Of a stretch of 64,000 bases of DNA, positions 27,901 through 38,561 are shown one piece after another. The stretch covers positions 104,767,006-104,831,005 of the forward strand of contig JAOWCC010000019.1 in assembly GCA_030867875.1 (NCBI GenBank), given 5' to 3'. The stretch is from Actinernus sp. WN-2022. Its lineage: Eukaryota > Cnidaria > Anthozoa > Actiniaria > Actinernidae. The notes beneath the pieces were generated by a model. The model made no database searches and had not been told where the DNA came from. It worked only from the letters and a program-made list of their open reading frames with translations. Positions within the stretch are counted from its first letter, which is position 1. Each line of letters opens with the position of its first letter. A program made the translations under genes and the position numbers.

Positions 27901-30301
27901 AACAGCACCCGTACGGGATGAAGCAAAACCGAGGACAACAGTAAACCGCAATAAACGTGACATTTTGCAATGTAATCAGCGATTTCTGTGATATAAATTT
28001 TTTGTTTTGAGGACCACAACAAAAGCCTGCGGCACGAGGAAATGTTGCGGAATCATGAGAATTTCAGTGTTTTCAAAACTGTTTTCTCGTTATCCACGGA
28101 AGCAAAATTTGCTTCTCGGAAATATTTCAAAAACATTTGTTAATTCCGAGAAGTAGACTTTGCTTCTGCAACAAATGTTTACCGTTTTCCCGCCGAAGGA
28201 ACAATGCTTACCTCGCTGCCTTTAACATTGTAAAACAATACTATACGCTGATTATACCCTAATCTACTATTCTGCAAAATCGGCCCATGAAATCGAAGTC
28301 AACCTGAATAGTGACTTAGAAGCAGTTGTAAGCCGTCACTGGCTTGAGCGTGACCTACTCTCAATTGCAATTGTGTCAAATCGAAATCCCTATTGTTTGG
28401 AAGCAGACGTCGCCTAAAATCTTTTAATACTGTATCAATGAATGCCTCTTGTACATGTAAACTCATTCAAAATTTTAGGAGTAACCTTAAGCGAGGATCT
28501 AACTTGGAGCGATCATGTTGAAAATCTTGTGTCCGGCAAGATAAACCAGCGCATTCACTCCCAAGGGGTTTTAACTGATTTTTGGCTCTTTCTAGACTGC
28601 AAGGAAGTCCCTCCCCCTCTAAGGAAACTGTAGTCACTGTTACCATGGAATTTTCAACTGACCTATAATACTGGGGGCTCAAAGTTTTTAGTCGGCTATT
28701 TTGGATGCGTTGCCGTTGGTTTACTACGGAGCTGGCGGTAAATTGTTTAGAGGAATACAGAGAATTTAAGGCTTTTTAAAGCCTTTTTCGCCATTTATAG
28801 AGTGCTGGAGGACTTCATTAAGTCTGATAAGAGCTTAAATCAGGACTTTCTCGAAGAACTATGTCTGTGCCTGGTGTTTTGACTGAGAAAGAGCCTTGTG
28901 TCTTGCTCGTAGGGATGGGCCATGAGCTCTTCAGTCATCTTGCACAGTCACAGCTTTTTTGAAATATTGGACAACATTTAGTTGCTATTGATTCCAATAT
29001 GAAGCTTTAGACTACGTATATTTTGAAGAATTAAGATGGGGGAGGGCCATGCCGCCGGTTGATTGGATTTCCCGGCATTCCTTGCGGTCAGAGTGGTTGA
29101 ATTTAGCTTGCTCTGAAGTGCTTATGGAATGAATGGTTTGGTGCTGGGCAAGTTTAAGTGTTCAGGGACAGAAAGTGAGGTTAGTGCAAACTTGAAAGCC
29201 TATTTGTTGTGGAACATGCATTTTGGTATGAGAATTTGAGGAGAAATATTTGTTTTCTGAAACTGTCATTTTAGCCACTGCGGTTCAATAGGATCATTTG
29301 TCTATACATTATGGTGTGTTGGAATCTCAGGGCCTTCCTCTTTGAACGTAGTCAGACTTAAACCCTCAAAGCAAGTAACCAGTGGATAGTGGCACTCTTG
29401 GGAGTGAAAGGGTTAAGGCTACCTTAAACAATTATATTAATTAGTATGACTTTTTAACATGATCTTTTTAGTCATCATTACTTTTAAATTTAAAATTAAA
29501 GTTAGCAAAGCGATAAAAGGCGAATACAAGAAACGATAAACACCCAAAGGTTGCATCGTAGGCAAGCAAACGTGATGATGCATATTTGCATAATTATATA
29601 CCACACCGGTGAATAGTGCTTTTCGCGCGCTCTGATTGGCTACTTAAACGGTGACTATGATTTCATATATGTTAATTATTCACATCGAAGGAAATACATT
29701 TACCTCGCAACATGCGTAAAACGGATACGACCTCAGCTGCGATTTCCTCTCTTTCGCTGTTCCCCAGACCATTAACAAGGGAGTATCCCTTAATGTTGCG
29801 GCTCGTGCTCAGCCTACAAGACACAATCTTCTTGTCACAAAGCTTTCCCCCTTTCACTTTCCTCCAATCACACTCTTTCAATTTCCTCGTGTGATTGAGA
29901 CTTTCCAAATTTGATACTTCATGCAGATCCATAACGATTGGATCGATAAGCTCCCGGAAAACTTCGTAGCATTCTTCGTCTCCGATAACAATGCCAGAAG
30001 ATTGTCTGTCCATCGTCGGGCACTCTATCCCATGTTGGATAAGATCGCTCAGTGAATATCCATTCGATGTAGCCTTGTCTCTCAACTTGACTTGTAGATC
30101 AGCTGTTAAATATTTTGCCATGAGTGTGGTGTTTTGTATAAGTTCGGGATATCCTCCATGGCTCCCTCGGAATCCTCTTTTCAGATATTTCGGGTAGTAA
30201 TGTAGAGTAACTAACAGTCCTGCCCCAGTTACTGCGCTCAATGCAACAGCTGCAATATGGTTCAAAACAAACTCCTTTGTCCCAGTGAAAATGAATGCCA
30301 T
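21927..30301 (-). CDS. Phosphagen-kinase-family protein with degenerate active site (pseudo-creatine/arginine kinase)
   Basis: Five exons on the minus strand, all GT-AG and phase-consistent: 30301-29704, 27693-27281, 23588-23534, 22771-22710, 22025-21927 (stop TGA), giving 408 aa, normal for mitochondrial creatine kinases. A hydrophobic segment at residues 15-33 precedes the N-domain (YPELIQNTTLMAKYLTADLQ; GDEECYEVFRELIDPI). The C-terminal kinase domain is recognisable (SRDWPHGR, DIQQALRQYC, MGTGL, LGLPEVEIIQQVI, RGES). By alignment with human CKM, the NEED loop is NFID (Glu232 to Ile264), Cys283 is Ser316, Arg132 is Ser165, Arg236 is Lys268, Arg292 is His325, the Arg320 loop is missing and Arg341 is Cys371; Arg130 is kept. 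Phosphotransfer is therefore unlikely. The frame and splice sites are intact, arguing for a retained non-enzymatic role. Cellular location is not established. Confidence 0.88.
22218..22345. mobile_element. Foldback MITE in the last intron of the kinase-like gene
   Basis: TGTGGCGTCGAAATATGCCC at 22218 is inverted at 22326-22345. A second inner pair (CAGACATTATCTGAGCC versus GATCAGATAATGTCC) extends the symmetry. It lies between exons 22771-22710 and 22025-21927. Confidence 0.7.
22918..22997 (+). repeat. Two-copy direct repeat
   Basis: GAGTCTCTCACGAGACTTTG plus ATGACGAG occurs at 22932-22959 and at 22966-22993. Intronic. Confidence 0.7.
23190..23445. mobile_element. Foldback with about 95-bp arms
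   Basis: TCGTATTCGAAAATTACCGC and the following ATGCGATGACTGCAG, GGTTAGCCTCATTCTGAAGT and TAAATACCAGCGAGAA are mirrored at 23344-23441. The loop is about 50 bp. It lies about 90 bp downstream (in the gene's sense) of the donor of exon 23588-23534. Confidence 0.8.
23589..24734. other. Intron of the kinase-like gene, no features recognised
   Basis: AT-rich intronic DNA between exon 23588-23534 and the LINE. Short ORFs such as 24408-24638 show no domain. Part of 24400-24734 could be the decayed 5' portion of the adjacent LINE. Confidence 0.35.
25534..25673. mobile_element. TA-flanked MITE, copy 1 (140 bp)
   Basis: Termini GCGATGTTTCGTGT and ACACGAAACATCGC, flanked on each side by TA, which fits Tc1/mariner-type insertion. 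It interrupts the LINE reverse-transcriptase frame. The second copy is at 51401-51526, which lacks a short internal stretch (TATGCTAATGTGCC). Confidence 0.8.
25811..26536. mobile_element. TTAA-flanked foldback element (726 bp, about 195-bp arms)
   Basis: Begins AGGGATACCCGAGTG after TTAA (25807-25810) and ends CACTCGGGTATCCCT before TTAA (26537-26540). The arms 25811-26008 and 26342-26536 are near-perfect inverted copies (for example AACACATTGGGGCTCAAAAG, GTGACGTCACTTCGTCCCAC). It splits the LINE C-terminal coding region. TTAA duplication is typical of piggyBac- and Kolobok-type transposases; no transposase is present. Confidence 0.85.
26711..27086. mobile_element. Foldback within a foldback
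   Basis: The outer arms (ACACCCCATTCCAATATGGC ... GACACGAAAACGAGGGTAGT) lie at 26714-26780 and, inverted, at about 27003-27080. Immediately inside the left outer arm, 26781-26934 is a second palindrome starting TTGGAATAAGTAGATTTTAT with about 70-bp arms around a short loop. The inner copy lies off centre in the outer one, which suggests insertion of one MITE into another. Confidence 0.75.
27694..28430. other. First intron of the kinase-like gene, 3' part
   Basis: Intronic DNA with a small palindromic patch at about 28090-28175 (GCTTCTCGGAAATATTTC versus AATTCCGAGAAGTAGAC). No coding similarity seen. Confidence 0.4.
28435..28590 (+). mobile_element. Short LINE reverse-transcriptase fragment
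   Basis: The + frame reads HVNSFKILGVTLSEDLTWSD, the conserved stretch downstream of the YADD site in CR1/Jockey-like reverse transcriptases. Similarity fades by about 28590. It is antisense within the first intron of the kinase-like gene. Confidence 0.6.
28591..29584. other. First intron of the kinase-like gene, central part
   Basis: Unique-looking intronic sequence. I see no exon, RNA gene or repeat structure that I can support. Confidence 0.4.
29588..29680 (+). mobile_element. MITE with GCGCGCTCTGATTGGCTA core, copy 1
   Basis: TATATACCACACCGGTGAAT, GCGCGCTCTGATTGGCTACT and ATGATTTCATAT occur here, and inverted at 52222-52306. It ends about 25 bp from the donor of the first coding exon of the kinase-like gene (29704). 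Confidence 0.6.
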
Positions 30302-30706
30302 ATTGCCGAATCAGCATTGCCGTTTGCATGGAACTAGAGTAGCATTGGGATTGTTAGTTTTGAAACAGGGAGCGACCGACCATGACACATTGACCTCTGT
30401 GACCTCACAATGAACAAGGCATTGAATACCTTTAGTCCGCGCGAGCGGAGCACCATGGGTTTTATCACGCGGCGGCCAAGTTGAGTCCGGTAAACTCGTT
30501 CTGAAACCAACCAGTGCGAGGCTACCGGGGCCAAAACCATTGTTTTATCCAATATGGCCAAACTGTGATAATAGCCATACATATAATGGTGAGAGCAAAA
30601 CGAGTTCCGGTTTCCCTCGCGCCCAAACCCGGACGCGCGACGACGTGCCTGAAAATGTGCTTCATCTGCGCGCGCACTGCTAAAGCCAGTCCATTCTGCC
30701 ACCTCG
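30302..30706. promoter_or_regulatory. Upstream region of the kinase-like gene
   Basis: The sequence just upstream of the ATG at 30301 is relatively GC/CpG-rich (30430-30680), unlike the AT-rich surroundings. No TATA box stands out at a sensible distance. Promoter function is inferred from position only. Confidence 0.3.
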
Positions 30707-30894
30707 TCCACCAGGGGTCTTTACGCACCTAATCCAAGATGGCGTCGAAAGTACCCATGGTACAGGCTGGTCATGTGATCCAAAAATATGCCAATATATG
30801 GGTATATTTTGGAGAACATCCGCCATCTTGGATTCATCATCGCTGAAGAACGGTTTGCGGTTGAAGTGTGATCCCAATGAATTCCAACCGCACA

Positions 30895-31590
30895 TTATTC
30901 TACTTGTACCCAGTTGCGAAGTCCTGCGGTCCTGACGGAATCCCCGCTAGAATTTTACGTGACTTAGCTGACGAGCTGCCATGCACGAAACCAGTCAAGA
31001 AAGTAGCTCACCAAACCTTAGTTAGACCTAAGCTTGAGTATGCTTCGGAGGCATGGACCCCTATACGGATCGTGATGTAAATAAGTTAGAGCAGGTGCAG
31101 AAAAATGCAGCGCGTTTTCTCTGTAACGTATATGACCGTTACTCCAGTAATTCGGAACTTGTAAGTGCCTTGGGTTGAGACTTCCTTGAGAGTAGAATAC
31201 TTGCCCACCAAGCCACTATGTTTTATAAGATTCGTGAAGGCTTGGTGGGTATATACTTTCTCTCCCAACATTATTCCCAGCCCAAGGCACAAGGATCAAT
31301 ATACTAAGGCGACTAACTATAGAGTGCTCCCGTTTAACTACTCATTCTTCGTTCGAACTGTCCGGGTGTGGAATCGCCTATCCGTTGATGTAATTAATGC
31401 AGCAACATTAACGTGTTTTCGTGCCGCCGTTGGCCCTGCCATCCAACATATGCGACCCCTGCCCTGGTTGAGGCAACTTTAATAAGTTATTCAAATTAAG
31501 TTATTTATTTATTTTTCGGACCTTAAACATTGATATTGAACATTATTATTTAATATTATTTTTATTTATCTTCCGCAGGAGTCTTCCGGT
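30895..31590 (+). mobile_element. LINE fragment with internal deletion
   Basis: SCGPDGIPARILRDLADELP (reverse-transcriptase fingers) is joined directly to a segment that normally lies several hundred residues later (TLVRPKLEYASEAW, then LEQVQKNAARFLCNVYDR in another frame, then FFVRTVRVWNRLSVDV). The polymerase core, including YADD, is missing. An AT-rich 3' tail follows. Confidence 0.75.
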
Positions 31591-31610
31591 ATTAGTCATA
31601 CGTATATATA

Positions 31611-31691
31611 CTAGAATGTATACTAGAATGTATACTAGAATGTATACTAGAATGTATACTAGAATGTATACTAGAATGTATACTAGAATGG
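31611..31691 (+). repeat. 12-bp tandem repeat (ATACTAGAATGT), about 6.5 copies
   Basis: Perfect repetition of TATACTAGAATG. It directly follows the LINE 3' tail and may have grown from it. Confidence 0.9.
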
Positions 31692-31859
31692 AAGTAAATA
31701 TCCAACATCCAAGTTGTTCTCAACGAATTTTGAACGTGCAATGCGAAAGACGACATCACGACATCACCACGAAACGTCTAGCTAATCAGTGGCCGGATCC
31801 CACGTACCAGGGGTACTTTCGACGCCATCTTGGATTAGGCGCGTAAAGACCCCTGGGAA

Positions 31860-32660
31860 CGAGGTTGCCTTTCTGCGTCAGCCTGATTTTGCGTTTAACG
31901 TCTTGGAGATCGGACCTCGCCAGCACAAACATTTTCACAAAGTATCTCAAAACCAAAGTTTTTCCAGGGATTTTTACGTAAATTTACGCCAGCTTTGACC
32001 TCTGTATTTCTGGCTAATATTTATAATGAAAGCCTTATAAAAATGAGTAACTGATGTAGACAATTATCTGTGATTTGGGTGAAAAGTTTTCAATTTTAGT
32101 TTGCGCGCACTGTTGACGCAATCTGACACGTCATTTCGAACAACGAACGCACGCTCAAAGTTTCAATGTTTTTATTTTTATTTTTCCGTCATCTTTTTTT
32201 TACCTAATCCGATTTCTCTCTAGTCTACCAGTTACTTTTGTGTTGTTTTCTTTATATAATTTATCGTTATTTTCGGGTCGTTACTTCAGTTCAGATAATT
32301 GGGAGCTCCGCTTTTAGGCTTGCCTATATTTTATAATATAAATACGATAGTACGCGAGCTCTGATTGGCTAAAAAGCCATGTTTTATCAAAGTATAAAAC
32401 ATGGCTAAGGCTTCTTTGTTCATTAATTATTATATATATAATTTATATTATGTTCCACGTGCGGAGTTCCAAGTAGAATATCATAAATAACTATCACCAT
32501 TCAATAGGTCAACTCCAAGGTATTTCAAATTCTGAAAGCTATCAAAAATGAAAACGACGTGAAAATTATAGATATTTTAGTCTGAACGACGACTTTCAAT
32601 ATACTCCTATATTATTTTGAAATGATTGAGCAACTGTTATTGAAAAAAAAACTCTGACCA
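31860..32660. other. Intergenic DNA with a small palindrome
   Basis: No gene supported. At 32355-32408 a short foldback reads GGCTAAAAAGCCATGTTTTA / TATAAAACATGGCTAAGG, next to a CTCTGATTGGCT motif like that of the MITE at 29588. Confidence 0.4.
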
Positions 32661-33395
32661 CACAATACAATACAATATTCTTTATTTACAGAGGGAAGAC
32701 ACATTAACCTTACATAGTTATCTAACATGCGTCCCTCTGTTACAAATAAAACGTAATAAAAAGAAAATATGGGGGGAAAATTAACACACGAGCTACAACA
32801 TTACAAGATATAATAAACAATTGGAATCAATATAAAGAGAATTAACATGAAATAAAATAAAAACAAATATACTTACTAGAAGACTATGCGCAATGGAAGG
32901 GGCTATGCAATGGACACGGCGCCAGAAATACAGCAGCAGTGAAGCAAGAAGCGACAGTTATAACAGAGGAGCTCCTCTAGATGGTTAACAGAGGAGATGT
33001 GCGGAAGAAAAAACGTTACGAAGCTTATGCTTAATAGCCACGCGTATATATTTCTTTTTCGATGTTGGAAGACTGAAGCGGTGGAAGCGAGCACTAGGAA
33101 GAGCTGGATGTGTATTAGTCTCTTTCGTGGGCGCGTAAGCTAACAACCATATTTGGACATGTACACGTGAACAGTTAGTATGATAGGACGGGAATGCTGT
33201 TGTTCTTATAACCATATTTGGACGTGTACGTCCCACTTGAGAGTCGAATATTTTACACCACTCGGCCATCACGCGTACACTTGATGTCACTACCCAAATC
33301 ATGTCATTGTACCGAAGATCTTGAAGATCTCCAAACGTCTCCAATCTTGTCATATTAGCTGACCGCCAAAACATAATTTCCAACCTACTTCAGAC
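32660..33395 (-). mobile_element. Possible non-LTR retrotransposon 3' end
   Basis: ACAATACAATACAATATTCT at 32661 read in reverse gives a (TTGTATTG)n-type tail, also seen at 47845. Upstream on the minus strand, 33383-32985 is open for 132 codons, but I recognise no domain. Confidence 0.3.
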
Positions 33396-33401
33396 CATTA
33401 A

Positions 33402-33841
33402 AGTGCCTATAGGCCCAATTATTTTAACATTAAAATCGATTCTCCTTCAAATAATTAGTTGAACTGTAAAAGATGTTTTGATTTGAGTGATGTATCTTTG
33501 AGTTATCGAGGTTTCCAATATGCTAATTATAGATAGACCAACAAAAGGTCATTTCTTTCTCCGTGTGAATGAAACTATTTCTGATTTATACAAAATATTT
33601 GGTAAAATCACTGATATAAGGCTCATATATAACATGTTTGTTTAGAAAACATTTTTTACTCTGCCAGCACGTTTTGTATAATAAATACTATGACTATGAC
33701 ATCACATAATTAGCATATTGGAAATAGAAATCTCTATAACTCATAGATGCAACACCTAAATCAAGAAATATTTTACAGTTCAACTATTTATTTGATGCAG
33801 AATCGATTTTAATGATAAAACAAATTGGTCTTAAAGGCATT
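33402..33841. mobile_element. TTAA-flanked foldback (440 bp, about 140-bp arms)
   Basis: TTAA at 33398-33401 and 33842-33845. The left terminus AGTGCCTATAGGCCCAA pairs imperfectly with TTGGTCTTAAAGGCATT at the right. Longer matches inside include TTTCCAATATGCTAATTAT / ATAATTAGCATATTGGAAA and AAAATCGATT / AATCGATTTT. Confidence 0.7.
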
Positions 33842-33845
33842 TTAA

Positions 33846-34297
33846 GTAATGGTTCGTATAAGAACTGGAGCAAGATCTATTGTACCGCGGCAATGAATGT
33901 GATTTCACTAATCCCACATAGAAAATGGTTCAATTTTTTCTAAAGATATCTCTTGACTAGTGGTATTAATGTTCTCAAATTAAAATGCATGAAATCGCTC
34001 ATTGTGTATATGTTTTTGATTCCAAAACAAATTCAACCAATAGAAAGACACTAAAACAAAAGCAGAGATATTATAAAATATTTCAATGTTCCCCACGTAG
34101 GATTTCTTTCTCTCTTTTTACATAGTTACATATTGTCCGCTTCAATCATTTTCTTTAATTTTATTTTGTAAAATCAGAGTTCTTTCCTATTTTTAGGAGG
34201 TTTATTTCTGTTTAACCAATGAGATATCAAGTTTCAACAATAGAAAAATTAACACCTTTGTGCATTCCTGGCCGTTGAGTGCTCCTGTTCTTACGCG
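33846..34297 (+). repeat. Dispersed repeat, copy 1 of a pair 15 kb apart
   Basis: Nearly identical to 49269-49911: GTAATGGTTCGTATAAGAAC, TGATTTCACTAATCCCACAT, AACACCTTTGTGCATTCCTG. Copy 2 has a 230-bp palindromic insertion where copy 1 has about 50 bp of other sequence. I recognise no protein domain. Confidence 0.8.
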
Positions 34298-34479
34298 AAC
34301 CATTAATACTTAAATATCTTTACTATGCGCGCGCAAAGGAAATATACCATTGCATAAATGGCGTCCAATTTAAATATTTAATTATTTATATTTATTAAGC
34401 TTCGCCTGAAGGACAAATACATATCAGGAATGATACCATAGAAACAAAATGATAAAAGGCAGGGTGACCGCAACAGCTA

Positions 34480-34990
34480 AAGCCAATTACTGCGGGTCCA
34501 TGAGACTAAATTAAATTAATAATAGTAAAGAAATAACTAATGATAAGGATTTCACAACCACAAGGTGACTAAAAACAACAAGTTAAAGGACTGAGTAGGC
34601 TACAGACAGTTACATTTTACACAAACAGACTTCCATGTGCGCGGTTTGTTTTGGGTTATAAGATGCTTTCAGGGCTGACGTATAATATTGTAAAAGGTGA
34701 GACTCGTAGGAGGGCAGTAAAAGTGCTGGTTGTCGGGTTACCTTAGGTAAAATTCGGTTCCCAATTCTAGTGGCTCTTATCATGTAGGATTTCTGATACG
34801 TTGTTGTTTTACAGAAGCGTTGTTTAAACTCAGTGCCGCTGGTGTTATTACTAAACCTAGTTAGTCTAACAGGGCAGATTTCCTGTGGTAAAGCGTCCTT
34901 ATTAAAATTGATAAACCCTCTGATAGCCTTAAAGAAAATGAAATAGAAAATAGAAAAACTCTTTACAATACTAATGACTGATAACAATTC
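34480..34990 (-). mobile_element. LINE 3' end (reverse-transcriptase C-terminus)
   Basis: The minus-strand frame 34987-34610 reads IFFKAIRGFINFNKDALPQE, then CKTTTYQKSYMIRATRIGN and SHLLQYYTSALKASYNP, the C-terminal pattern of a cnidarian LINE family. Upstream domains are absent. Confidence 0.7.
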
Positions 34991-35039
34991 CTAACTTATC
35001 TAAAAAATAGACATAGCATGTAATATAAAAACATTATGA

Positions 35040-35400
35040 TAAAAATATTCAAGTTACAGGCCCTGCATGAGTTAATTTAAGTTATAAGAAAGTTTAAATA
35101 GATAAGTTTTTAACTGAGATTTGAATTCCGAGAGACACGAACACTTTCTTATGTTTATGGGCAGTTTGTTCCTTAAATGAGGAGCTGCAACAGAGAAGGC
35201 ACGACTTCCGTATGTTTTTAGATTGTATTTTACTTCTTGTAAGAAAAAAGCATTGGATGATCTTAGGTTTCTGGTATTAATCATTTCCATTATATATTAG
35301 GTGCAAGTCCATTTAGTGCCTTGAAGGCTAAAAGTAGAATCTTGAAGATAATGTGTTGTTCTATTGGTAGCCAGTGCAGTTGACAGGGGCGACATGATCA
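35040..35400 (-). mobile_element. Second LINE 3' end, different family
   Basis: The minus strand reads LHWLPIEQHIIFKILLLAFK near 35375-35310, then, in a shifted frame, YNLKTYGSRAFSVAAPHLRN and FKSQLKTYLFKLSYNLN with a stop at 35072. This is the classic C-terminus of CR1/L2-type LINEs. Confidence 0.75.
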
Positions 35401-38370
35401 TATTATTTTACAATTATTCATCAGTGAGTCATCTTGTAACTTTCATTGATGATTTGACTTTGTCGGTCTGAGCACGTGGAAAACCTGATTTCTAACTGAA
35501 GGTCAACAAGTGCTAAGGACACATTAACTCGAGATGATCGTCTGACCATTTATAATACCCTGATGCTTCCACTGTTTGATTACTAGTCACACTTCATTTG
35601 ATGCTTTTTCGAAGGGGAAAATCGCCACTTAACAAATTTACGATATGTCCTTTTATTTACGACGTTTTGCGTCACCGCATGGTCTAAATTATTATTACTC
35701 GGGCCAGGCCTTCGGTTGGCTCGAGTCAGAAATCGCAAGTTTTTATTTTTAATTTTTTGTGTCGAGATTTTGCGCCGTCAACCAATCAGATTTCGACTGG
35801 TCACGTGACACGTACGTTGCGCCAGCATTTTATGGCGGCGAGTGGGAGTTTAGTTTTGACTTAGCAAAACCTTTAATATCAGCTGTTTTTTTGTGTAAAC
35901 CAAAGGTTCCTTTAAGTGCAATACCAAGATTTTTGTCTTTTCTAAAGCTGAGAGGTGTTTCACGGGCTTTGGACGGGAATTTATCACATATCCAGATCCA
36001 CTCAAGTCCACTCGTGACATAGATGGCTAAGATCTGATCACTGAACACTAATAGGACTGAGACAACAGTTTGTAAATGTAAGTAGCTAAACTGAACATGA
36101 TAACTTTTATACCAATTGACTGTGGTTGTGTTGTTATTCATTGTTATTAACCTCTCGGAAAGTATAGTAGAAATTATGACCCGATTTCTCGCGATTTCTC
36201 AGTTCTCGATCTGACAGGGTCCTTTTAAAATATTATAAATTCGGGAACGAAAATCTAGCAGGATATGGCGTGAACTCTACCCTGGGTACCAGAGGTTCTC
36301 ACTTCGCAAAGCTTAGGCACGAAGCTTTTCCACCGAGGTGCGAAGCGACGCTTGCTCCTCGACACTTTGTCTTTGTCCTCGCTTCGCGTCATGCAGTTTT
36401 TTGTTTGCCGACGATTGATACGAACGGGCTTCAAACTCCGGCTTTGGCTTCCTCTTATTTTTCTGGACCGCACAGAAGACCTTGAAATTACCGTTCAATA
36501 AATCTACCTTATTTATCCTAAAGAAACTTTTGATTTTATATACCCTCGAAGAAGGAATTTATTTTACTTTCTTCACTTCGCCTTCTCTTTTCCGTTAACA
36601 ATAGGAAATGGACAATCTGAAATCTACAATCTGAAATCTACAATGAACCTAAAATGTTTACCGTCTCGTTTTTCTCGGCCAATGGAAATCGAGATACCGT
36701 GGTGCTGTAATCGTTTCGGCAGCAGAGGTAAGGAGTCGGGTTAAACTTATCGAAACGAGCGATAGTATTGGCCTACCCAACAATAGAAAACAGCCTAGTG
36801 TTACCCTCTTTAAATAGTTATTTTCCAAGTGGTTTACATGCATGAAATCAACACACATTATTTTATTAAACATTAGGGACTAGTCAAAAACTAGCAGGGG
36901 AGATGCAGAGGGGGTCTTGCCAGTCAGCAAAAAACAGCCTCACAAACTCTGTTAAAGTAAGCTAAATTATAGAGTTTTCACAAATTTGCCATTCCTTCAG
37001 TTTTAAAGATATGAACCTAAAACTTGGGCTTTTTACTAATTTTGGCTTGCTCTTGTCCTGCAAAGGGCCTATTATCAGTAAAACTTCATAATTAGAAGCT
37101 CCCGCAAGGGACCATGACCACCTTTGGAGGCTGAGAATTGGAAGAAGGTGGAAAATAGCATTTACAAACAGGTTTTGTTAATAACACTACCATGCAATCT
37201 CATACAAGTGCCTTTAAATATATGAATTAAGATTTGTTTACCATCTAGTACAACCATGTGATAGCAATCATGTAAATTATCACAAGCATGAGTAGTGAAT
37301 CAATTATCCTGCTCCCTAGCACAAACCATTAGGGCACCCAACAAAGTTTTCAGTTAAAAAGCTGTTCGGGAGAGTAAGTTAGCCTAAAACTTTCGGATTT
37401 GAAAAAAATGTCCCTATAAAATTGTTTTCTGAAATACTGGCTAGAAAATTTGTTTTCAATCCCTAGAAAATTATAGAATACAAGCATATATGTGTGCAGA
37501 ACTCGCACTCTGGCATGATCGAAAAGTGCTTCGATACTCTATACAAAGCTATGACAGGAGTTAAACTAGAAGTAATCATAGATTATCAAAGTGCGTTCAA
37601 CATATTTTTACAAGAGAAAGGACTGGGCTTCCTGTGGTAACACAAAAGGCTGAAAGATTGCTGCAATGATGTGGACAGTGTAAATAATCCTGATTGAAAA
37701 TGCTTGTTTTTAACTAATTTTGAATGTATTGACTTATATGTTAATATAAAAGTAATTATCTTTGTGTAACATTAAATCATCGGATGCAATGCTTATGTGG
37801 CTATATTATGTACATGACTTGTGTGTTTCATGTGGTTATCATTCATTTGAGCATTCGTAGCACATTTTGCAGTGTGTTATACAGTGTAAAGCAATAGTTG
37901 GAGTTAGTGTAGAACACAATCAACCCTATAGCTAGCTACAGCTATTCAGATGTGTATAAACTGCATTCAATTAATCATTCGTGTTCACTATTTATCACTG
38001 GTCTTGTGTTGCCACATGTATATTTTCTCAAACACATGTAACAAACATGGCTGCAATTTGCTTTCTGCTTTCCATGGAAGTTCTCATCACAGGCACCGTG
38101 TAAAATAGGATTCTTTTTACATGACTAATATTATATTCTTATTATATGGCTTCTCTGGAGACAAAGAATCACAATTCTTCTTCAAAAGAATTTATATATG
38201 TAACTCTTGTAAAAAGAATCTAAAGTAATTTATTCTTCTCTCAAAGCCAGGCTAAAAATATTGCAAGTGTAAAATACTTTTTTTAATCGAACCTTGAAAG
38301 TTGTACCAACTATTCCTTGTTGAAATTCCATATGACCCGAGTAAAGGCTGGTACAGCCTCTTGTTATATA
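35401..38370. other. Intergenic DNA, no gene supported
   Basis: A CpG-richer patch lies at 36260-36460 (open on both strands but without domains). Otherwise AT-rich with no recognisable exon, RNA gene or transposon protein. ORFs at 35759-36022 and 36658-36873 look like chance openings. Confidence 0.4.
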
Positions 38371-38561
38371 TATAGTGCAATCATACTTAATAGCTTAAAT
38401 ATAGTGAAATCATAGTTAATAGCTTAACTATAGTGAAATCATAGTTAATAGCTTAACTATAGTGAAATCATAGTTAATAGCTTAACTAGTGAAATCATAG
38501 TTTTAAAATAGCTTAACTATAGTGAAATCATAGTTAATAGCTTAACTATAGTGAAATCCAA
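38371..38561 (+). repeat. 29-bp tandem repeat, about 6 copies
   Basis: Unit TATAGTGAAATCATAGTTAA plus TAGCTTAAC. The first copy is diverged and one copy is altered (ATAGTTTTAAAATAGC at about 38498). Confidence 0.85.

Larger units (their letters stand above)
30707..31852. mobile_element. Inverted-repeat pair around a LINE fragment
   Basis: CCAGGGGTCTTTACGC, CCTAATCCAAGATGGCGTCG and AAAGTACCC at 30709-30757 recur inverted at 31805-31855. The left copy contains a further palindromic partner (AACATCCGCCATCTTGGATT, 30809). The interval holds the LINE piece at 30895-31590 and a 12-bp tandem repeat. This could be one TIR element or two independent MITEs in opposite orientation. Confidence 0.5.

Noticed and set aside
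30707..30760. AAGATGGCG motif as a YY1-type promoter element
   Set aside because: The motif is inside an inverted repeat that recurs at 31805-31855 and in other MITEs here, so it is part of a mobile element rather than a demonstrated promoter.
38371..38561. Regular 29-bp repeats suggesting a CRISPR array
   Set aside because: The units are head-to-tail with no unique spacers, in spliced eukaryotic DNA.
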